Source: JAFLCM01 sp046154665
GTDB lineage: Bacteria > Planctomycetota > Phycisphaerae > Phycisphaerales > UBA1924
Direction: 5' to 3'
Assembly (NCBI GenBank): GCA_046154665.1
Contig: JBJXFG010000055.1
Coordinates: forward strand, 62,001-126,000
Length of the DNA stretch: 64,000 bases
The notes under the pieces were generated by a model, which worked only from the letters and a program-made list of their open reading frames with translations, ran no database searches and was not told where the DNA came from. Shown piece after piece: positions 32,047 to 41,764 of this stretch; positions within the stretch are counted from its first letter, which is position 1; each line of letters begins with the position of its first letter. The translations under genes and the position numbers were made by a program.

Positions 32047-33597
32047 ATGAGAATCGAGAACAACGTCCGGGGCGCGTCCAGCGAGCGGGTCAATGAAGCC
32101 CGCGCGTCCGCGTCGGTTGCGCGATCCGCACCGAGCACCAAGCCGAGCGCAAGCGCCGCGGCGCGGACCGGCGACTTCGGCCTCGGTCGCGCCGCCCTCG
32201 ACGCCGGTGGACGCCGCACCGCGGCGCTGCGCTTCGAGTCGCGAACCGCGGCGATCGATCGCCTGGGCCTGCAGGCCGGCAACGCCGCTCAGGAACTCGA
32301 CCGCGTCTCGTCGCTGCTGGATGAACTCCGCGGCCTCGTCGGCTCGGCTCAGGAAGAACTCCGCGCCGGCACGTCGTCGGTTGCCCAGTCGCAGGGCCGC
32401 ATCGACCGAATCGTCGCGTCGATCACCGACAACGTCGGGCCCGCCACCCGCAAGGTGGCGACGAACCCGACCGGCGATTTCACGCAAGGAACGGGCGACG
32501 GCGGCATCCCCGACGGCTATTACCTCACCAACGTCAACTCGGATGTCGTCGACACCAACTTCCGCCGGCTTGAGCTCTTCGCCGCGCAGTCGCTGCAGGT
32601 GGACGGCGTCATCACCCAGTCGGCCCAGGTGGGCGGGTTCTTCCTCTCGTTCGGCGCGAGCAACCTGAATCTCTCGTCCGCCACGGCGCAGTTCAACATC
32701 GAGGTTCGCGGCGCCAAGGGAACACGCTCGCTCGCGTTCGCCTCCGGCACCAACCTCGCCAGCGTCACGGCGGCGATCAACTCGTACACCCAGTTCACCG
32801 GCGTCAAGGCCCGAGTCTCGGGCACCACCGGTATCCGCCTCCAGAGCGAGACCTACGGCACCAGCGCTTTCGTCTCGGTCAAGATCGCCAACGACGGGGG
32901 GATCGGGAGTCTCGGCACCCTTGGCCTCTACAACTTCCAAGCGGGCGACGCCGACGCCGTGAGCACCAACCGTCTCGCCGCCTTCAGCAACGCCAACAAC
33001 CCGATCTTCGATTTCGGTCAGAACATCCGGGCCAACATCAACGGCGTGCTGGCCACCGGGCGCGGCACCGTGCTCACCGTCGCCAACGACTTCTTCGACA
33101 TGGACATCGAACTGGCGTACAACCGCACCGCCACGGGCGGGAGCGCGGCGAAGCTCGGCTCGCTCACGATGTTCTCGATCAACCGCTTCCCGACGCTCGC
33201 GCCGCCGACGGACTCGGGCGGTGAAGGCACAACCACCGAAGCCGCCGCGCTGCGTGCGGAGCCGCCCGCGCGGCCCGGCCCGGCATTCGGGCTCGAATCG
33301 CTGACCACCGGCGGCGCGCTGAGCCTCGCCAACACCGACCCGCGGACCGCGCTGAAGCTCATCGATGACGCCGCCGCTCAGGTCCGCGCCGTGCGGGCCG
33401 ATCTCGGCACGACGCTCACCACGCTGCTGCCCACGGCGGCCAAGTTCGAGGCCGACCGTTTCACTGGCAAAGCGAACGACGCGAACCCGACGCGGGGCGC
33501 GGAACAAACCCGCTCGGCGATCATCGCCGCCGGGGCCGCGTCGCTCGGCCTCCTGAATCCCCGTGCCGATGCAGTGCTGAACCTGCTCGGTTCCTGA
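32047..33597 (+). CDS. Flagellin-like protein with degenerate termini (copy 4)
   Basis: 516 residues, GAGGGGAG upstream. The middle matches copies 2 and 3 closely: QVGGFFLSFGASNLNLSS, RGAKGTRSLAFASGT, VSGTTGIRLQSETYGTSAF, NRTATGGSAAKLGSL. The ends do not: instead of the Ser-Arg-Ile-Asn-Thr-Asn start there is MRIENNVRGASSERVNEARA, the LRINRGKDDPAG signature is missing, and the C-terminal ASLGLLNPRADAVLNLLG only echoes the D0 end. It may be a minor filament or sheath protein, a cap-like or regulatory subunit, or a gene decaying after duplication. The open frame has no stops, which argues for selection. Confidence 0.8.
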   Translation: MRIENNVRGASSERVNEARASASVARSAPSTKPSASAAARTGDFGLGRAALDAGGRRTAALRFESRTAAIDRLGLQAGNAAQELDRVSSLLDELRGLVGSAQEELRAGTSSVAQSQGRIDRIVASITDNVGPATRKVATNPTGDFTQGTGDGGIPDGYYLTNVNSDVVDTNFRRLELFAAQSLQVDGVITQSAQVGGFFLSFGASNLNLSSATAQFNIEVRGAKGTRSLAFASGTNLASVTAAINSYTQFTGVKARVSGTTGIRLQSETYGTSAFVSVKIANDGGIGSLGTLGLYNFQAGDADAVSTNRLAAFSNANNPIFDFGQNIRANINGVLATGRGTVLTVANDFFDMDIELAYNRTATGGSAAKLGSLTMFSINRFPTLAPPTDSGGEGTTTEAAALRAEPPARPGPAFGLESLTTGGALSLANTDPRTALKLIDDAAAQVRAVRADLGTTLTTLLPTAAKFEADRFTGKANDANPTRGAEQTRSAIIAAGAASLGLLNPRADAVLNLLGS

Positions 33598-33654
33598 TGA
33601 CGACCGCGCCGGGGCGTCTCCGCCCGGCGTTCATAAATCTCTGGTCCTGTGCCG

Positions 33655-33693
33655 CCGGCTTCCTGATGTGTTGGGAAGCCGGTGTGCTTTTTC
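33655..33693 (+). terminator. Intrinsic terminator at the end of the flagellin block
   Basis: Stem CCGGCTTCC/GGAAGCCGG (33655-33663 with 33674-33682) followed by TGTGCTTTTTC. Confidence 0.8.
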
Positions 33694-33712
33694 TGCGGCG
33701 TGGGTGAGGCGG

Positions 33713-36532
33713 TCACGGGCAGGTCTGGCCGAAGCGGCCCAGGAAGAAGACCAGGTCTGGGGTGTTGACGGTGCCGTCGCGGTTGAAGTCGGCGCGGAAG
33801 GCGCGCGGGCTCGAGTTCGCCGGGGAACCGAATCGTCCGAGGAAGGTGGTGAGATCGGCGGTGTTGACCGGGCCGTCGTCGTTGAAATCGGCGAAGCACG
33901 CGGGTGCGATCGTCGGCCCGTAGATGGTCGTGAACCGCCCCGCCGAGTACCCGCCCGCGCTGCGGAACTGCCCGCCCACGTGCATCGCCTGTGTGTACGT
34001 CTGCGGCAGCGGCGACGGCGGGATGACGATGCCGAGTTCAAGAGCCCACACCGTGTTGTCGGTCCCGTCCACACCGGTCGCAGGGTCGATGATCTTCGAC
34101 CACGTCACGGCACCCGGCCCGGTCGCATCGGCGCGGAGCAGGTTGCGGCAGGTGGCGACGACGACGCCGCCCTGCTGCACGCTGGTGATCGTGCCGCCCA
34201 CGAACATCTCCCACTCGATATCGTTGTCGGCATTCATGAAGGCGATGTCGGCGACGAGGCCGTCGCCCCCGCCGTTCTTGGCGTTGCCGATGACGACCCA
34301 TGATGTGCCGTTGTATCCGGCGATGGCCGAAGGGCCGCCGGCGACGATGATGAAGCCGGTCTTGTCGAAGAAACTCTTGGGGCACCAGGCCAGCGCGGTG
34401 CAGGGGCCGGTGGGGGGCTGGCCGGGGCCGAAGACGGTGCCGGTCTCGATGTTCACGAAGTTCACATAGGCGTTGCCCACGTTGGTTCGGGCAGCGCCGG
34501 GAACGCTCAACTCGGAGTAGTTGCCCGCGACCACCGCGACCTTCTCCGCCGGCCCCGCGGCGGCCGGAGGACTCGCGAGCGCGCCAAAAAAGTAGTTGAT
34601 GATTGCGAGGTCTTGCTGTGCCAACTCCAGTTCGGTGACCGGTCCGTCCGTGGGCCTCGGGAAAGTGTCATCAATCGGTACGATGAACGATCCATCCACG
34701 AAGCCTTTTCCCGGCACCCACGTCGCTCCCCACGGGGCGTTGAGGCCGCCGATCTCGAACGCGTTGGTGAAGATGCGGATGCGATTTGGCAGCGTTTCGT
34801 CGGACGGGAGGCCGAGGAGCGCTGTGCCCGAGTTGGTGAGGCCCGCGATGCCGGGCAAACCCCAAGGTTCCCAGTTGAATGTGACCGGCTCCCAATACCC
34901 CAGCCCGCCGGCGAGCTGCCCGTTGCACTGCGTGAAGCTTCCGGTGCAGATGACCTGGTCCGATTCCGTGATCGCAAGATCGAGCACCGTGCCGTTGTTG
35001 TCGCCGGGATTGAAGGCGTAAATGGGCTCGTTCCGGAGGGTTCCCTCGTTGAACGCTGTGATGGTCGCCTTGGGAAGCGTCGAGTTTTCGGCGAAGCCGG
35101 GGGTCATCGCCGCCCCGCCGACGTAGACGACCGACCGAAGGTCGCTGCCGGAGATCGGAGGACCGTCGCCGCGGGTGCCGTTGGGGTCACCGTCAGGCGG
35201 CCCGTCGCGCCCCGCCGCGGGCGGCAGGGCCTGGAGAGCCGGGTTCTGCGGGAACTTGATCACACGGATAGAGGCGTCCGAGGCGGTGCTCTTGAAGCCC
35301 AAGCCCAGCGTGCTCCACCGCGCGTTCCTCCAGCGCCCGAGGTTGCTGGCGGGGTAGCCGCCCGCGCTGTTGAACGTGCCGCCGACGTGGAGAGACGACC
35401 CCGGGAGGCCGGGTGGAGGTGCCACGGCCATGACCGTCGGCCCGAAGATGTTGAGGCCGGTGCCCAAGGCGGTCCATGCCGAGCCGTCGAAGGCGGCGAT
35501 GCGGTTCGCCGCGACAGCGCCCGCGGGCCCGACGGCGGTGAAGCTCCCGCCCACATGCAGCCGTGCGGGCTGCCCGCTGTCGGCGTACGAAACCATGCAC
35601 GTGGCCCCGACGTTGTCGCTGACGACGATGCCGCCGCCGACGCCGTTCCAGTTCACGCCGTCCCAGCGGGCGACGCTGTTGACACCGGTCGCCGCGCCGG
35701 CGTTGGCAAAGGCACCGGCGGCGTACAACTGCCCGTTGTGGATGGTCAGCGCGTTGACGCGCGGGCCGGCGCTGCCGTTGACGCTGCCACTGATCCCACC
35801 GCCGACGGCGGAGAACGCGGTGCCGTTGAAGCGGACGATTCGTCCGGAGTTGGCGATGCCGGGTGCGCCCGAGAAGTTGCCGCCGATGTAGAGTTGGTTT
35901 CCGCCGCCCTGGCCGTCGTCGTGAACCGCGAGTGCGTTGACAACGGTGCTGGAGAGCGACCGGCCGGTCCAAGCGGTGCCGTTGTACGAGGCGAGCGCGC
36001 CGGCCGACACGGGTGTGCCGCCGGTGCCGGCCTGTGTGAAGAATCCGCCGGCGTAGAGCAGCCCGTTGTAGACGCAGAGGGTGTTCACCTGGCCGTTGAG
36101 GCCGCCGCCGGGGAGGGGTTCCCAGGCGGTGCCGTTCCAGCGAGCGATGCGGTTGGCGGTCACGCCGCTGGCGCTGGTGAACGTGCCCGCGGCGTAGAGG
36201 CGCTCGGGGTTCGGACCGGCGGCGTCGTCGTCGAAAGCGGCGAGGGCGAAGACGTTGCCGCCGGACATGCCGGTGCCCAGAGCGTTCCAGTTGGTTCCGT
36301 TCCACTGGGCGACGCGCGCCGCGGGCACGCCGCCGGCGTTCGAAAACGAGCCGCCGATGACCATGCTCAGAGGGTGCGGGCCGGGGCCGTCGTCGTCCCA
36401 GACGATCATGGCCTTGACTTCGCTGTTGGCCTCGCCCAGGGCGAACAGGTTCGAGTACGTGAGTTGGGCGTGCGCGGCCGGCGCGAGCGCCGTGCCCATC
36501 ATGACAATGGCAAGCAAGCGATGAGGCGTCAT
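33713..36532 (-). CDS. Large exported beta-propeller-like protein with dockerin-like C-terminus
   Basis: 939 residues. Signal peptide LAIVMMGTALAPAAHAQ. The first 450 residues are repeats of about 45-60 residues with the pattern LYxGGxFxxAGG...IARWNGTxWxxLG, like delta-60/kelch-type propeller blades. The last 60 residues carry two calcium loops (DFNDDGPVNTADL and DFNRDGTVNTPDLV), each followed by FLGRFG, in the dockerin type I pattern, ending Cys-Pro as in the SGNH protein at 3606. Such doublets probably attach the protein to a surface partner. No catalytic motif is seen; binding or scaffolding is likely. It converges with the flagellin block. Confidence 0.85.
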   Translation of the reverse strand: MTPHRLLAIVMMGTALAPAAHAQLTYSNLFALGEANSEVKAMIVWDDDGPGPHPLSMVIGGSFSNAGGVPAARVAQWNGTNWNALGTGMSGGNVFALAAFDDDAAGPNPERLYAAGTFTSASGVTANRIARWNGTAWEPLPGGGLNGQVNTLCVYNGLLYAGGFFTQAGTGGTPVSAGALASYNGTAWTGRSLSSTVVNALAVHDDGQGGGNQLYIGGNFSGAPGIANSGRIVRFNGTAFSAVGGGISGSVNGSAGPRVNALTIHNGQLYAAGAFANAGAATGVNSVARWDGVNWNGVGGGIVVSDNVGATCMVSYADSGQPARLHVGGSFTAVGPAGAVAANRIAAFDGSAWTALGTGLNIFGPTVMAVAPPPGLPGSSLHVGGTFNSAGGYPASNLGRWRNARWSTLGLGFKSTASDASIRVIKFPQNPALQALPPAAGRDGPPDGDPNGTRGDGPPISGSDLRSVVYVGGAAMTPGFAENSTLPKATITAFNEGTLRNEPIYAFNPGDNNGTVLDLAITESDQVICTGSFTQCNGQLAGGLGYWEPVTFNWEPWGLPGIAGLTNSGTALLGLPSDETLPNRIRIFTNAFEIGGLNAPWGATWVPGKGFVDGSFIVPIDDTFPRPTDGPVTELELAQQDLAIINYFFGALASPPAAAGPAEKVAVVAGNYSELSVPGAARTNVGNAYVNFVNIETGTVFGPGQPPTGPCTALAWCPKSFFDKTGFIIVAGGPSAIAGYNGTSWVVIGNAKNGGGDGLVADIAFMNADNDIEWEMFVGGTITSVQQGGVVVATCRNLLRADATGPGAVTWSKIIDPATGVDGTDNTVWALELGIVIPPSPLPQTYTQAMHVGGQFRSAGGYSAGRFTTIYGPTIAPACFADFNDDGPVNTADLTTFLGRFGSPANSSPRAFRADFNRDGTVNTPDLVFFLGRFGQTCP

Positions 36533-36669
36533 GGGGTCTTTCTCCCGAGGTGGACAGACCGAATCCTGTCGGATCAGTCTAACCCCGCGTCGAGCGATTC
36601 AGACGTGAATTCCCGGAGTGTTCCGCGCCGACCCCACCGGGACCTCGGCAAGGGCACGTCCCCCGGGCG

Positions 36670-38496
36670 TTACACCCCCGGCACATACGTCAGCGGCGCC
36701 TTCGGGCCCAGGTCCATCCCCGTCATCCACCACAGCAGCAGGAAGCCGGTCCACAGCACGCCCAGCACAAATGAGTACGGCAGCATCAAGGAGATCAAGC
36801 TCCCCAGCCCCGCCTCGGGCTTGTACTTCCGCAGCACCAGCAGGATGATGAGCAGATAGCTGTTCAGCGGCGTCACGACGTTCACCACACTGTCGCCGAT
36901 GCGGTAGGCGGCGGTCGTCAGTTCCGGGCTGATGCCGACCATCATGAACATGGGGATGAAGATGGGGGCGAGCACGCCGAACTTGCTGAGCATGCCGCTC
37001 ATGGCGAAGTCGCCCATGATGACCAGACCGACGAACATGACGATGAGCAGCGGGATGGGCAGGTCGGCGCGGACCAGCAGTTGCCCGCCCGAATAGGCGA
37101 GCATGCGGTCGAGGCCGGTGTACTGGAAGTAGGCGACGAACTGACCGAGGAAGAACAGGATGGTGAGCACGGGCACGAGCGATTTCACGCCGTGCTGGAT
37201 CGCCTCCATGAGGTCTTTCTGGGTGTGCAGCTGCTTGGTGCAGAGGGCGTAGACGACGCCCGGGATGAAGAACGAGAAGAAGATGAGCGGGACGATGACC
37301 TGCGCCCAGCGGTCGCCGGGCCTCTCGGTGAGGCGCAGGCCCTTGATGGGTTCGCCCGCGGCCTGCGCGGCCATCACCGACGCCGGGCCTTCCAGGATGA
37401 CGCTGCCCGAGGGCAGCGTTTGCTGCCCCTGCCCGTGCAGCGGCGCGCCCGGCGTGAGCACCAGCGCGAAGAAAACCGCCAGCACCGCGCCCATCACCGC
37501 CAGTGAGATCACCAGCCCGCGCTTTTCCTCGGGCTTCAGCGCCATGTCGATCATGGCGCTGGTCTCTTCTTTCGCGCCCGTCGCCCTCACGCCTTCGCGG
37601 CGCAGGCGCGGTTCGACGATCTTGTCGGTCACGAACCAGCCGCCCAGGGTGACCACGAACGCCGAAGCGCCCTTGAAAAACAGGTTGTGTGTCGCCTCGA
37701 CGGTGTGGTGGTCGGGGTCGATGATGTGGGCGGCGGTGGTGGCGACGCCCGCGAGGAAGCCGTCGCCCGCGGTGGGGAACAGCCCGCCCCCGAAGCCGCC
37801 CGCGACGCCGGCGAACGCCGCCGCCATCCCGGCGATGGGCGATCGACCCACGGCTGCGAAGAGCGCCGCGGCCAAAGGCGGCAGGATGATGTACCCCGCG
37901 TCACTCGCCACGCTCGAGTTCGCGCCGATGAAAACGATCATCGGCGTGAGCAACGACTTGGGCGTCGCCAGCGCCATCGCCCGCATGAGCGCGCTGAACA
38001 GACCGAACTTCTCGGCCACCCCGATCCCGAGCATGCCCACGAAGATCAGCCCGAGCGCGGGGGTGTGGGTGAAGTTGCGGAGCATGCTCGAGAGCATCCA
38101 ATAGATGCCGTCGGTGGTGAGCAGGCTGCGCGGGGCGAGGCGTTCGCCGCTGGGCTCGAGGGTGACGATGGGTTTGCCGTCGCCGCCGAGTTTGGGGGTC
38201 ATCTTGGGCTTGCCGGCTTTGTCGAGCACCGGCACCCCGGAAGCGTCCATTTTCTGGACGAGCTGCACGGTGGGCTTGACGGGCTGCACGGTCCAGCCGA
38301 CGGCCGAGCCGATGGCCGACGCGACAATGACGATCGCGGCCAGCAGCGCGAACAGCAGCGCCGGCTCGGGCAGCTTGTTGCCGATGCGTTCGATGAGGTC
38401 GAGGAAGCCGCCCTTCGGAAGCCCGGGATCGAGCGTGGGAACGCCGGGGTCAGATGAGTTCGGGGCGGAAGTGGGGGGGGTGGGGGGTGTTGCCAC
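36670..38496 (-). CDS. AbgT-family transporter
   Basis: 608 residues from GTG 38496; a TTG at 38532 in the same frame is less likely. Family landmarks: FLDLIERIGNKLPEPALLFA, MLRNFTHTPALGLIFVGMLG, FIGANSSVASDAGYIILPPL, VTPLNSYLLIILLVLRKY. About eleven membrane segments are visible. AbgT proteins take up p-aminobenzoyl-glutamate in E. coli, and some export sulfonamides; which applies here is unknown. The loop after the first helix is longer than usual (VQLVQKMDASGVPVLDKAGK). The gene is alone in its unit. Confidence 0.9.
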   Translation of the reverse strand: MATPPTPPTSAPNSSDPGVPTLDPGLPKGGFLDLIERIGNKLPEPALLFALLAAIVIVASAIGSAVGWTVQPVKPTVQLVQKMDASGVPVLDKAGKPKMTPKLGGDGKPIVTLEPSGERLAPRSLLTTDGIYWMLSSMLRNFTHTPALGLIFVGMLGIGVAEKFGLFSALMRAMALATPKSLLTPMIVFIGANSSVASDAGYIILPPLAAALFAAVGRSPIAGMAAAFAGVAGGFGGGLFPTAGDGFLAGVATTAAHIIDPDHHTVEATHNLFFKGASAFVVTLGGWFVTDKIVEPRLRREGVRATGAKEETSAMIDMALKPEEKRGLVISLAVMGAVLAVFFALVLTPGAPLHGQGQQTLPSGSVILEGPASVMAAQAAGEPIKGLRLTERPGDRWAQVIVPLIFFSFFIPGVVYALCTKQLHTQKDLMEAIQHGVKSLVPVLTILFFLGQFVAYFQYTGLDRMLAYSGGQLLVRADLPIPLLIVMFVGLVIMGDFAMSGMLSKFGVLAPIFIPMFMMVGISPELTTAAYRIGDSVVNVVTPLNSYLLIILLVLRKYKPEAGLGSLISLMLPYSFVLGVLWTGFLLLWWMTGMDLGPKAPLTYVPGV

Positions 38497-38567
38497 GGCG
38501 GGATCATCGCGGAATCCGCGTGTCCGTGGCAAATCGCGCCGGGACGCGTGAGGCGTACCATGTTCAG

Positions 38568-38658
38568 AGCCGTCCGCGCAAGCGGGCGGTCCAAACTGCC
38601 CGATGACCCGCGCCTTTCAGTTATCCGAACTTGGGACCGGCCGCTCGCGCGGACGGCT
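38568..38658. repeat. Palindromic dispersed element upstream of a small membrane-protein gene
   Basis: The left arm 38568-38592 (AGCCGTCCGCGCAAGCGGGC...) pairs with 38634-38658 over 25 bases with two mismatches; the loop is 41 bases. Confidence 0.85.
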
Positions 38659-38688
38659 CCGCGCCGAGCCCGCCCCATTCAACCCATC

Positions 38689-38916
38689 ATGTCCGTCCGC
38701 AACGCCACCATCCTGATCGTGCTCTTTCTCCTGGGCGCGATCGTGTTCGCGTGGTGGATCATGGGCGGCAGCGGCGTCGAGTTCGCGGTCATCGGCCTGG
38801 CCATCGCGGTGTTTTCCGCGAGCCTGGGGAACATCCTCGCGATGTTCGGCAAGCAGAAGCAAGCACCCACCCCACCGGGCGAAGCAACCTCGACGCGCTT
38901 CCCGAGCAAAAAATGA
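38689..38916 (+). CDS. Small membrane protein, 75 residues
   Basis: Two hydrophobic helices (ILIVLFLLGAIVFAWWIMG and FAVIGLAIAVFSASLGNILA) separated by a short loop, then a polar tail rich in Gln, Pro and Lys. ATG 38689 follows a palindromic element. There is no family I recognise. The protein-like hydrophobic pattern and GC-biased third positions support it as a real gene; the ribosome site is weak. Confidence 0.55.
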   Translation: MSVRNATILIVLFLLGAIVFAWWIMGGSGVEFAVIGLAIAVFSASLGNILAMFGKQKQAPTPPGEATSTRFPSKK

Positions 38917-39359
38917 GTGAACCGGCGTCGATTCGTGAGAGCATCTCCTCCAAGCGCTCTCAACGGTCGGCACCGGTTCACCGGTTGTCACGAAGGGACA
39001 CAGATTTGTGTCTGCGCCAGATTGCTCTGGAGCGCGAGCAAAGTACCAGAGTTCCGCCATGCTGACAATGACAGAAGTCCCTAACAGGCAAAGAATTGCG
39101 CTCAGAATCGGCTAGTTTTGGGTGTTGATGGGAAGATGGGTAATCTGTCAGCGAACCAGCGGACGCGGGTCGGCTGATTTCATCCAGCCAGATTCGCCTG
39201 GGTGGCGAGCCTGACACAGAACTCCGACCGTCAGGTAGGGGTTTCTTCGACGAAAGAGGGGTTTCGCCGATGCAAGGGTAACGGGAAACCCCTCCCTCAC
39301 GGTCGGGGTTCTGACTTTCCCGCCGACTTCCGAGCGACGGCCCCATACCTTCCTCCCCG
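38917..39359. other. Gene-free region upstream of xseA
   Basis: No coding signal. Around 39236-39310 there is repeat-type sequence: GGGGTTTC units facing GAAACCCC, then CCTCACGGTCGGGGTTCTGA, a phrase I recall as dispersed in planctomycete genomes. Bases 39055-39175 are AT-richer and may hold the xseA promoter. Confidence 0.45.
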
Positions 39360-41003
39360 ATGGGACGTCTCCCCTTCAACCCGAAGAAGATGACCGGGAC
39401 ACCCGCGCCAGAGGCTGCCGCGAGATCCCCCGAGGCTTCGGCCCCCACCGCAGATCGTGTGCTGTCGGTTTCCGATCTTGCCGCCTTGATCGATGGGGCG
39501 CTGAAGAGCGGGCTCGATTCGCCGCTGCGCGTGGTGGGGGAGGTGAGCGGGTTCAACGACCGCACGCACTGGTACTTCACGCTGAAGGATGCCGACGCGG
39601 TGGTGAGCGCGGTGATGTTCGCGTCGTCGGTGGCGAAGTGTCGGTTCCGCGTCGCCAACGGGCAGCGCGTCGTCGCCTCGGGGCGTGTTGAGTTTTTCGG
39701 CAAGCAGGGGCGCACCCAGTTCTATGTGACATCGCTCGAGCCCGTCGGCATGGGTGAGCTCGAGCTTCGTCTGCGCGCGCTGATTGAGGAACTCCGCGGG
39801 CTGGGCTGGCTCGACGCCGATCGCAAGCGCCCGCTGCCCCGTTTCCCGCGCCGCGTGGCGGTGGTGACGTCGAAGACCGGTGCGGCGTTGCAAGACGTGC
39901 TCGACACCATGCGGCGGCGCTGCCCCGCCGTCGAGGTCATCGTGTGCGACGTGCGGGTGCAGGGCGAGGGTTCGGCGGAGGAGATCGCCGCGATGCTGAC
40001 GCGGCTGTCACAACGCTCGGCGGAACTCGGGCTGGACGCGGTCATTCTCACCCGCGGCGGCGGCTCGATCGAGGACCTGTGGTCGTTCAACGAGCGGGTG
40101 GTCGCCGAGGCGGTGCTGAAATGCAGCGTGCCGGTGGTGGCGGCGATCGGTCACGAGACCGACACGACGCTCGCGGAGCTGGTGGCGGACGAACGGGCGG
40201 CGACGCCGACGCAGGCGGCGATGCGGCTGACGCCGGATCGTGCGGCGCTTTCCGAGCAGTTGCAGCAGCTCTCGGCGCGGTCATTGCTCGCGGCGCGAAG
40301 GTTGGTCACGCAGGAGCAGCGAAGGGTCGACGCCGCGGCGCGCCACCCCGCGGTGTGCGAGCCCGGGTATGTGCTGGGTTCGGCGTCGCAGCGCCACGCG
40401 CTGGCGTTGCAGCGATTGCGTTCGGCGGCGGGCGCGCGGGTGAGCTCGCGGCGCGCGGCGCTGGAGCGCTTGGGTGCGCGGTTGGCGCGTCACGAGCCGC
40501 GCGGGCTTTACGCCGGTCGGCGCGCCGCTCTGGCGCACGCCGAGGCGAGACTGGCCCGCGCGGTCCGCGCCAGGCTCGACGGGTCAAGGCTCGATGAACT
40601 TCTGCAAGCGTTGGGCGGGGGGTGGGATGCGGCCACGGAACGGCGCGCGGCGGCCCTCAGCGCCCTCGAGCGCGAGCTGCTCGTCGTCGGCCCCATGAGC
40701 GTGCTGGCACGCGGCTATTCGATCACCACCCGGGCCTCGGACGGCGCGGTGGTGCGCAGCGCGGCATCGCTGCGGACCGGGGAATCGATCGAAACCCGAC
40801 TGGCGGACGGCAAGGTGCGTTCCAAGGTGGTGCCGGAGGAGGGAAGCCCCGGACCCGAATCCGGGGCCTCGTCGGCGGATGCGGCGCTGCAGCGCCTCCC
40901 CGCGCCGACGCCGATGCCCGAACGCCGACCTGCCCGCGCCGTCGGGAAAGGCCGTCGCGGCGGGAAGAGAGGGGATTCCCGGGATCAGATGGGGCTGTTT
41001 TGA
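39360..41003 (+). CDS. xseA: Exodeoxyribonuclease VII large subunit
   Basis: 547 residues. XseA is the catalytic subunit of a single-strand exonuclease used in mismatch repair. The N-terminal OB fold (LRVVGEVSGFNDRTHWYFTL, LEFFGKQGRTQFYV-like) is followed by the catalytic domain: VAVVTSKTGAALQDVLDT, LTRGGGSIEDLWSFNE and AAIGHETDTTLAELVADERA, all family signatures. A long coiled-coil region and a basic C-terminal tail (GKGRRGGKRG) follow. No xseB-like small gene is found downstream. ATG 39390 is an alternative start. Confidence 0.96.
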   Translation: MGRLPFNPKKMTGTPAPEAAARSPEASAPTADRVLSVSDLAALIDGALKSGLDSPLRVVGEVSGFNDRTHWYFTLKDADAVVSAVMFASSVAKCRFRVANGQRVVASGRVEFFGKQGRTQFYVTSLEPVGMGELELRLRALIEELRGLGWLDADRKRPLPRFPRRVAVVTSKTGAALQDVLDTMRRRCPAVEVIVCDVRVQGEGSAEEIAAMLTRLSQRSAELGLDAVILTRGGGSIEDLWSFNERVVAEAVLKCSVPVVAAIGHETDTTLAELVADERAATPTQAAMRLTPDRAALSEQLQQLSARSLLAARRLVTQEQRRVDAAARHPAVCEPGYVLGSASQRHALALQRLRSAAGARVSSRRAALERLGARLARHEPRGLYAGRRAALAHAEARLARAVRARLDGSRLDELLQALGGGWDAATERRAAALSALERELLVVGPMSVLARGYSITTRASDGAVVRSAASLRTGESIETRLADGKVRSKVVPEEGSPGPESGASSADAALQRLPAPTPMPERRPARAVGKGRRGGKRGDSRDQMGLF

Positions 41004-41192
41004 CGGTTGAGCAACCTACGCCGAGGATGAGCGGAGTCCTCGACGCGAATCGTCGCGCTCCTCGGTCCGGGTTCGACCTCGGCGGAGAAAGAACGACCCG
41101 CTCGGAGCTGGCGGGGTACCCGGTGGCACGTGTCCCACAGGTTTTCTCTCTGGCCTCCCGTCGCGTGCCGATGTACCATCTCAGTCCGCGAC

Positions 41193-41254
41193 TGAAGCTC
41201 GTGCGGCAGCGCGACGATTCGCTCCGAAGACGGCGCTCATCGTCGGCGTGCATG
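41193..41254. repeat. Dispersed repeat, copy 2 (inverted)
   Basis: The reverse complement carries CCGACGATGAGCGCCGTC and TTCGGAGCGAATCGTCGCG, matching the 31932-31991 copy. It lies just upstream of the zinc-ribbon gene. Confidence 0.7.
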
Positions 41255-41290
41255 TCCCGATGACTCTCCACGATTCGCATCGGCTCCCCC

Positions 41291-41710
41291 GTGAAACGCT
41301 CCCTCTCCAAGCTGCGTGACCGTTCGCTGACATGGTTCGGCATCGTCCGCCTCCGCGCTTTCGTCCTCATCATCGGCCTTCCTTTGGTGGTGATGGGCGC
41401 GGTTTCGCTCGGTCCGGCGTGGATCACGTTGCCGCTGGTGGGCGTCACCGTAGCCGCCCTCACCTGGACCATCGACCGCGTCACCCACCGGCTGGGCGAC
41501 CACGTCTGCTGGACCTGCGGGCACGATCTTTCCAAGGAGCCCCAGGGGGTCCACGGCGTGGCGTGTCCCTCGTGCGGTTCGCTGAACCAGCACAACCCGC
41601 TGTGGCGCAACGACCTGCTGGCGGACGCCGCGGCGACGGGGGAGGACCCGAGTGGGGATGTGGGGGCGGTTGGAGACGAAGAAAAGGCCCGATCGGTGGA
41701 TCGGGCCTGA
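41291..41710 (+). CDS. Zinc-ribbon membrane protein of unknown function
   Basis: 139 residues. Two membrane helices in the first half (FVLIIGLPLVVMGAVSLG and ITLPLVGVTVAALTW), then a cytoplasmic zinc ribbon with CWTCGHD and CPSCGS, four Cys placed for one metal ion. The acidic tail (GDVGAVGDEEKARS) overlaps the stem of a terminator that serves the opposite strand. No named family is recognised; small zinc-ribbon membrane proteins of this kind are frequent in planctomycetes. Confidence 0.65.
   Translation: MKRSLSKLRDRSLTWFGIVRLRAFVLIIGLPLVVMGAVSLGPAWITLPLVGVTVAALTWTIDRVTHRLGDHVCWTCGHDLSKEPQGVHGVACPSCGSLNQHNPLWRNDLLADAAATGEDPSGDVGAVGDEEKARSVDRA
41681..41708 (-). terminator. Terminator for the convergent secreted-protein gene
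   Basis: A 10-bp stem (41685-41694 with 41699-41708, AGGCCCGATC/GATCGGGCCT) followed on the minus strand by TTTTCTTC. It overlaps the 3' end of the zinc-ribbon gene. Confidence 0.75.
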
Positions 41711-41764
41711 GCGGTGTGCGGGGGTATTTCAAGCAACTGAGGCGTCAGACACTCGGTCGTCGCG

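Noticed and set aside
34613..36859. A 748-codon plus-strand frame antisense to the propeller protein
   Set aside because: It has no motif, is Arg/Gly/Val-rich, and opposes a gene with a signal peptide and regular repeats.
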